A stretch of 64,000 nt of DNA from Takakia lepidozioides (Eukaryota > Streptophyta > Takakiopsida > Takakiales > Takakiaceae): positions 52,619,053-52,683,052 of the forward strand of contig CM060732.1 of the NCBI GenBank assembly GCA_030704615.1, written 5' to 3'. The notes below the pieces were generated by a model, which had not been told where the DNA came from, did no database searches, and saw nothing but the letters and a program-made list of their open reading frames with translations. The translations under genes and the position numbers were made by a program. Below are positions 57,699-64,000 of this stretch, one piece after another; the stretch's first letter is position 1, and every line of letters starts with the position of its first letter.

Positions 57699-58688
57699 TT
57701 TCCTCGCCTCTCAACCCCTGCCGCCCCTCCTCGCATGTTCGCTCAACACGACGCCATAACCGAGGTTTGGAGGCATTTTGCCTACGTGGCAGCGTTGAAC
57801 TACCACTACCCGTGGACCCCCACTAGTTTAACCCTTACGTGTCAAACCCAACATATCTGTGCATGCAAAGCTGGCTTCAAAGCCTTTCGCACGCGGAACA
57901 TGTCTTTGTCATCGGGCAGTGCAGAGGAGAAGACGGACACACCAACAATGAGGGTTGCCCCTTCCGACTTGGATTTTTCAGACTGAAAATGAACTGAGTG
58001 ATTTGATTTTACCAGTTCTAAGTGATTTCCTACATCTGAATTCATAGAGATATCAAAACCTAGAAGCGTCTTCTTGTCTAGCTATCTTTGGGTTGACACT
58101 TGACTGACACTTGACTCATTCCCTCAAGTTTGTGTGGTCTTTTAAATCGCGCAAGTGCACGCGACAATTAAGTGTTTTGAACAAGTGAATCTAATTTTGC
58201 GGTCCAGATACGAGTACACAATCACCATCGTCGCTTTTCTAGCCTCTGAAGATTTTCAGAGTATATCATGTGGGGAGATCGTGGAATTTGTTCATTACTG
58301 GCGATAGACGATCAAGAGGAGAAGTCCTTTGTCAAAATCACAGTGCGTGCAGTTCACGAATTTAAGATTGGACACTCTAGTTGGAAACCATGTATAATGT
58401 GTTTTATAATGATTGGCTGCATCTTCATATCGCACATCCAGATCTAGTTTATCTTCTACGGCGTGATCTCATGTAAACAGATGATCGATGGAGATCGATG
58501 TCGTGATACTGTACAGCTACACACTTGAACAGAAACCCGATATTGTAGCGGCAGACACTACGAAGCTGCCAATAAGCAGCCTGTAGCCCGGCTGCAAAGA
58601 CTGTCGAAATCCGGCTCTTATGATACATTTGTGCAAAATTGACAGGCTATCCATGCTCATGGATGCGGACGAGCTGGTAATCTAGTTC
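57699..58688. other. Spacer between NDUFB7 and the At4g22030-like gene
   Basis: Promoter and 5' UTR of NDUFB7 (minus strand) on the left and the 3' UTR of the next minus-strand gene on the right. No other gene recognised. Confidence 0.45.
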
Positions 58689-60032
58689 CTAGAACACCTT
58701 GCCGGCTGTCTTGTCCTCCACTTTCACCAGAGGTATCTGATCCCGGCGCCCTAACTGCAGAGCAATCTTCTGGTGAAACAGCGCCCCATCCTCACGTTGA
58801 CTGACGGGTAATCTAAGCGAGCGTTGGATGGAGTTGTCCATATCGGCGAAGGCCCCAGCACAGTTGCGATACATCTCAAAAATCATGCCAATCTGTCCTG
58901 CATGAGAGAAAGTGCTGGCGAACGTAGCCAGTATGCTACATGCTGCGGCAACGCATGACACATGCATTCCCGGCATGAGCTCAAGCATGCTGAAAACTGC
59001 TGCAGCGGCTGTTAACGACGGGGCTGCAATAGCAAGCCTTTTGTTCTCACGCTCTTTCTTCCTAGCCCACCCTAAATATGTTTCAATGTCTGACGTCTTG
59101 ATCTTCTCTGCTGCGTATCTGAGGTCGTCCGTAATTTTCTCCGTCCACCCATTACTGTAGTTCGCAGGGATTTCAGGTTTTGTGAGGTCCACTTCTGGAC
59201 TTAGAACGGAGGGTCTTACTGTCTCGGGAAATTTCTCCAGGCCGTTGGGGATCAATGGAAGAGGGAATGCATTATCCAGGGCCTCAAGCCTAGCAATTTT
59301 AGCGTCCAGGTACAGCTGCGCATGTTCCCGCAGTCGTGGTTCTATCCTCAAAGTCGTCTCAATATCCTTTGCCAACATTTTGAAGAATCGAGCTGCTGTT
59401 CGCTGCTCTTCTGCAAGCTGCGAGGGTTGAAACTTGCTCATCAACAGCATGATTCCTGCAGTGCCACTATTGAGAAGGAACGCTGCCAAAGACATGCTGA
59501 GGTCCTTTTCAGTCCCATTCATGGCGGCAAGCATGGCTGCTGCGATGGCGGTCATTGTCACAGTCGTGTGGCAGAGTTTGTTCCAGTTGTCTCTTTGGGT
59601 CCCGATGATAGCATGCATTTCACTTCGGTCTTCAGCAGCAAATGCGATATTGCGAAGTTGGGCGAGCAGCCGCGGGTCCTCCCGGCCCCATTCGTCCTTC
59701 CAGCCCTTGGCGCTTTGGTCGGATGGTGAGCGAGGCGACTTTACAGTGGAAGGGGATTGAGGAGAAGCTATGGTCGCGAATGAAGTACCCGTGTCTGTTC
59801 CAGCAATGGCACAAGGGGTGACAAAGTACTTACTGCTGGTTCGGTGGGTATGTGCAGGTTCTGAGATCCGAAGTTGTGTCAACCCTCGTCTTTGCAGCCC
59901 AGTCAGACGGGGCCGCACCAGCTGGGTTACTCTGTTGCTGGAGTCGATACGGCTATCATGTATCGTACCAGAGACTCCCCTCGATTGCAGGAGAGCGGAG
60001 GAGGTACTAATAGCTGCTAGGGATTCCGCCAT
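58689..60032 (-). CDS. Plastid-type protein related to At4g22030 (annotated 'F-box' in Arabidopsis)
   Basis: Single-exon frame of 447 residues from ATG 60032; the frame is open 17 codons further without ATG. The first 60 residues are rich in Ser, Thr and Arg and poor in acidic residues, like a chloroplast transit peptide. The conserved body follows: RSEMHAIIGTQRDNWN (about residue 138), a hydrophobic segment around TAIAAAMLAAM, LLMSKFQPSQLAEEQRTAAR, FPLPLIPNGLEKFPE, a second hydrophobic pair near AAAAVFSMLELM and CSILATFASTFSH, and GQIGMIFEMYRNCAG near the end. I see no F-box, so the family name is misleading. The paired hydrophobic stretches suggest membrane association. Biochemical role unknown. 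Confidence 0.85.
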   Translation of the reverse strand: MAESLAAISTSSALLQSRGVSGTIHDSRIDSSNRVTQLVRPRLTGLQRRGLTQLRISEPAHTHRTSSKYFVTPCAIAGTDTGTSFATIASPQSPSTVKSPRSPSDQSAKGWKDEWGREDPRLLAQLRNIAFAAEDRSEMHAIIGTQRDNWNKLCHTTVTMTAIAAAMLAAMNGTEKDLSMSLAAFLLNSGTAGIMLLMSKFQPSQLAEEQRTAARFFKMLAKDIETTLRIEPRLREHAQLYLDAKIARLEALDNAFPLPLIPNGLEKFPETVRPSVLSPEVDLTKPEIPANYSNGWTEKITDDLRYAAEKIKTSDIETYLGWARKKERENKRLAIAAPSLTAAAAVFSMLELMPGMHVSCVAAACSILATFASTFSHAGQIGMIFEMYRNCAGAFADMDNSIQRSLRLPVSQREDGALFHQKIALQLGRRDQIPLVKVEDKTAGKVF

Positions 60033-60487
60033 CCAGACAACAGCGTGCACAAGCTTGAATTGAACCCAAGCCACTATCTGCAAGAAGAAGTAGTAGAACT
60101 GTGGTTCAAAAGATAAGTGTCCACCACAGTTTAAGAAAGGTGCAAACCGAGTGAAGGCGTCACAGTATGTGTGAGAGAGAACTTAGAGACTAGATCTATA
60201 GAGGTGAGGGGTCTGTGATTCAAAAGGGACCTCTGTCTGAACGCTGAAGAGACTAGATATGTGGAGAAAGGAAGGAGGACAGAGCGCAACAGACAGTTCC
60301 TAGGGATGATCCTGAAGTTGTTTGTGGAGAACTCAGCGGGCCATGGCCTTTTAAAGGAGAGAAGCGGCACGTCGAGAAAGGAGAGTTGGGGGTTGACCAG
60401 CGTTCCACAACGAAGCCGCACTGTGCAGTGCAGTATTCGCGGCTGGTCGCATGCCAGAAAGCGTGTCGGCCGCACTTGAGTTTTCGA

Positions 60488-60517
60488 TTTCAAGCCTCGC
60501 CTTCTCAAGGCTTGAAA
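60488..60517. repeat. Perfect 10-bp inverted repeat
   Basis: TTTCAAGCCT and AGGCTTGAAA separated by 10 bases, about 455 bp upstream of the At4g22030-like ATG. Could be a dyad regulatory site or a chance hairpin. Confidence 0.6.
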
Positions 60518-60830
60518 GGGTGCTCTAATATAACGCCCATACTTTTCATTGGCAAATGAATTAGTTCAAGACAGGTGTACATGGAATATTTCAGCCATAT
60601 TTATAGATGAAATATGTAAATAGGATATAAATCATTGGGTCAGTAGACTAGACAAATGCGCAAAGCATAGTAAGGCAGTGAGTGATCTTCCAGATTTTGA
60701 CAACTTATTCATAATTACAATATTACATTAGGGCTTGCATGTATTCCATGCATTTGTTGGCTCTCTTGTACAGAGAGGCTGCGCATGGTGTGAATCAAGG
60801 GAGAAAATGTGGTCGGAGGACCTTACAATG

Positions 60831-60880
60831 TGTCAAGGCACCGATTGGTGTGTTGTGTCAAGGCACCGATTGGTGTGTTG
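60831..60880. repeat. Perfect tandem duplication, 25-bp unit
   Basis: TGTCAAGGCACCGATTGGTG plus five bases, repeated once without change; a replication-slippage duplicate. Confidence 0.85.
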
Positions 60881-61583
60881 TGCGAAGCCGTGCTCCCTAG
60901 TCTCACCTTCCTCTTATGTTTTGCAAAAGCTAGAGAGCCCATTGCTGTTCGAGGCGTGTTTTAATACATTTGTAAAAGGGGGAAGTGCCCCTTAAATTCA
61001 ACGGTAAGCTTTAAATAACTGTTTGAGATATTTTAGTTGTTAGGTCAAAACACTTGGCTCAAAAATATACATGTGGGAGGCTTCATATCATGTTTGAGAT
61101 ATACCATGGGCATTCAAACAGCCTGTAACTATGACAAAACACTCAACTTTAGTGCGCAATTTATGTTTAAACTTGGAGCTGAAAATTAACAATGGAAGTT
61201 TAGAATTGGAAGATAATATGATAAGAACTTAATGCACTCACACCATCTAACAGTACTTTCGCTGGATTCCTGCAGCCTGGGCTCTTCTGGTGGGGCCCCT
61301 GTCAAATCCTCCCCACCCACCCCCCTTACCTCGGATTCACAATTAGATGCTGAAGAATCGGAGAGGATTTCCTGATGTGGTGGGTAGCATTTTGGTAAGG
61401 TGGTTGCAGTGCAGGCGGCAAGGTTTTGGGTTGATATACGATGAGAGGCTAAGCTTATTGTACTGTAACCCAGGTACTGCTGTCCCAATCAGTGTAACCC
61501 TCTCTAGCCCCGGTCTCTCATGTAACTCTTCTTACTCCATTTTATACTTAGCCATATTTGGACAGTCAAATTGTGAGTTACAC

Positions 61584-61760
61584 CGAGTGGAGTTACACAT
61601 CGAGTCGTGTAACCCAGTGTAACCTCCGAGTGGAGTTACACATTGAGCCGTATAACCCAGCGTAACCTCCAAGTGGAGTTACACATCGAGTCGTGTAACC
61701 CCAAGTGGAGTTAAACCCATTGTGTAACCCAGCATAACTCCGACTGGAGTTTACACTCCT
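61584..61760. repeat. 43-bp minisatellite
   Basis: Units start at 61584, 61627 and 61670 (exactly 43 bp apart), each opening CGAGTGGAGTTACACAT or CAAGTGGAGTTACACAT and ending in GTAACCTC. A shortened unit of 32 bp and a partial unit follow. The motif GTAACCC already appears singly from 61466. Confidence 0.85.
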
Positions 61761-64000
61761 TCCATGTCACGGGTGGGGAAGATTTAACATGTGGAAGCCC
61801 CCCTACTATCTTGTCAGAGGTTGCACATGTGCACTAAGTTCTTACCGCATTTCTATTATCTTCCGTTAGGATTATCCATGGGTGCGGAAAATGTTTGCGG
61901 GGGTTGAAAAAACAATGATTTTATAAATGTACCATTGACATATTATGACTTAGGGCCTAAGGCTTGAATAGTCAATGGGTTCCCCACCAATTGATGAAGG
62001 GGAGAATAACATTTTGTGTTCCGTTACTGGGTTACTTGTCAAACACACCCATACATCAGGGATCGATCATCCTACCATCAAAAGTCAGCCCAATTGAAAA
62101 TCGGAGTGTTCCCCACAGCAAGGGAAGTGTGGGTAGACTTGTTCCCAGCATGTAGGGGAAACTTCGATCTTTTGCAAGCGAGAGAGGAGAGTCAACTCGC
62201 ATGGCGTAAGCTGCCAAATAGTATTCCTTCACACAAGTTTGACTAGTGCGCAACACGTTGCATGCATGCAGGAATGGAGAATGTTGAAGGTTTCAGCGAA
62301 GTCTGTGAGATCTAGTGTTTCGCAGTGTGCACCCCCGCCAATCGGCGTCTTTGTTCTGAAATTAGCGCCTCGGCCGAGCTCGCACCAGTTGAGCTGGTTA
62401 TTCTGTTGCTAGTGCAGGTCTTATCGTGTAGACGAGAAGCAGGGCTGCAGGTGAATTGTAATTCTGACACAACATCCTTCGGTTGACAACACCGAGTGTC
62501 AATTGTTATCAAATCAATTCCTCTTATCAGTCAGATGCGCAGATGGTCCCAGTGGCGATCCAAACGAGGGGACCCCCCGTCTCTCCACTTCTCCGTATAC
62601 GTTAAGCCGAATTCTCCTCTGATCACTTACCCAACAAGCATCTGCACATGACAACATCCTGAGCAGTGCATTGTCTGAAAGCAAACAAACAAAACAAGCT
62701 GTGGAAGCTAAGCGGCCATGTGTCTTGAGCACGCTAACGACCTGCCAGATCCACTGATAGACCGCATGTGAGCAGACTGTAACGCGTAAGTTGTCTACTT
62801 GGTAATAAAAAAATTATTGTGAAAGAATTGAGCTACAATATAAGCTATTAAAATGATCTGGACCTGTGGTTTCGCCGGTTAGCGAGTCGTCAGCCCGGCG
62901 GCAAGCCAGGCATGGGCCCATCGGGAGCGCTTCCATATCTATGTACTTCAATTATATATAAGATCAACGTTTTCGAGTGCATAGGAATCTGTTACGTGGA
63001 ATTCGCACGGGATATTCAAACAGTGTTGATGTATCATAGCTAGCACGGATACGGTTGAAGAGAAATGCTCGAGATTCAATATTAAACTCGTTGCATAGCT
63101 CCGCGCGTCGTTCATTCAGCTCGTTGTGCGGGATTCAATGTGAACTCGCTTTATTACTAGTCTACATTGTGTGGATCATGGGTGTAGCAAATTTATCAAG
63201 TTTTTAACCAGTTTTGAGTCATCTACTACTTGGCTCTTGTGCCCTTCAGCATCCGCGGAGCTTGGATTGAACGAGTGAGTCCTAAGAGTGGTGTACGGAA
63301 TATCAGGAACGAGAAGATGGTTCTTGGCTCATGCAAATGTCTAAAACTCAAGTAGAAAGTCTCCTGCGTCGTCTGCTACTGACGGGTGATCTGTGAACTG
63401 TATGTTACAAACTATGCTAATGTGCTTGCTCTATATATGTATTGATCCTGCGCGTGCAGCATGAACGATTCCTTAGAAGTGCCTACAGATGGGCAACCTG
63501 TAAATCATTAAATTTGACTCAAAATCATGCGCAGGTCATTGAGAGATCATACAAACTTGTCAAAACCTCCACTGTAACGATCATGAACGCAAGGAACACA
63601 TCATGAACCCCTAGAAGTACAGATATATAGAGATGCAAAGATTAAAAACCATCCACGAGCCATCCACCTGTTGATGTATTGCTCCAGAGCTCATACAGTA
63701 CTAGATCAGCGTTTGAATCTTGAAATTATGGCAACCTAGCAACACATTTTCAAAATCATGTTTAAATGCGTCACGTACATATGTTATATAAAGCAGACGA
63801 ACTTGAACGAGTCTCTTTAAAGCTCTGCGAAACTTGTATTCCTGTCGTATATTTACAATTACATGACTACCTGGATCAAGTCGATCCAAATAGTTACTGA
63901 GCTCTTTGTATCAAACGAATGCAGGCACCCTGCAGCTCATTTCTACGATCAATCGCCTTACTTCGAGCCAAACATAATATACATGTATGTTCAAAAATGG

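Larger units (their letters stand above)
60033..64000. other. Right-hand intergenic region
   Basis: About 4 kb without a recognised gene. TATATTA near 60530 (minus strand) is a candidate TATA box for the preceding minus-strand gene. Short repeats are listed separately. Confidence 0.4.

Noticed and set aside
57429-57986. Plus-strand 185-codon frame
   Set aside because: It overlaps NDUFB7 in antisense; the minus-strand frame has the clear family match.
60131-60508. Minus-strand frame of 125 codons upstream of the At4g22030-like gene
   Set aside because: It lies in the expected 5' UTR/promoter and has no recognisable domain; treated as chance.

Overview
The window is nuclear DNA from a land plant, most likely a seedless vascular plant (fern or lycophyte). 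The evidence is spliced genes with GT-AG introns, plant-specific families (DYW-type PPR editing factors, internal alternative NADH dehydrogenase, large plant purple acid phosphatases), long introns filled with retroelement debris, and very homogeneous long DYW PPR proteins of the kind that are abundant where organellar C-to-U editing is heavy. The lineage is inferred from gene style, not from a marker.

Layout. Positions 1-1386 hold the 3' part of a SWIM zinc-finger reading frame. Positions 3050-11740 are a transposon graveyard. It contains a Ty3/gypsy element with two 640-bp LTRs but no gag, protease or front half of RT (3050-6686), and a second Ty3 family split into a + strand RT half (6891-8195) and a - strand RNase H/integrase half (8677-10431). 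The second family ends in a PHD finger, and its two halves lie among inverted arms made of CTAGTGG-type tandem repeats. A LINE fragment fused to a U6 snRNA copy follows at 11190-11735. A degraded AP2/ERF-like locus occupies about 12.7-14.4 kb.

From 16.3 kb the window is gene-bearing: DYW PPR gene 1 (16321-19275, +), a PPR relic (about 20.1 kb), an 8-exon NDA-type NADH dehydrogenase (20894-25720, -), DYW PPR gene 2 (28761-32423, +), two tandem 12-exon purple acid phosphatase paralogues (33242-40790 and 43055-48349, -), a 6-exon PLD3-like phospholipase D/nuclease (50383-54216, +), the complex I subunit NDUFB7/B18 (57432-57698, -) and a plastid-type relative of Arabidopsis At4g22030 (58689-60032, -). 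The last 4 kb show only short repeats. I derived the spliced models by following reading frame and splice sites; each closes in frame from ATG to stop.

Several products would work in organelles: the PPR proteins in RNA editing, NDA and NDUFB7 in the mitochondrial respiratory chain, and the At4g22030-like protein in the plastid. The PAPs and the PLD-like protein carry signal peptides and would enter the secretory pathway. Introns and spacers carry repeated 3' ends of one LINE family that stops in a pyrimidine-rich tail rather than poly(A).

The most notable points are the inverted, PHD-bearing Ty3 element between repeat arms, the U6-LINE chimera, the internal re-start of the N-terminal leader inside PPR gene 2, and an in-frame read-through from the first phosphatase exon into a LINE in its intron.
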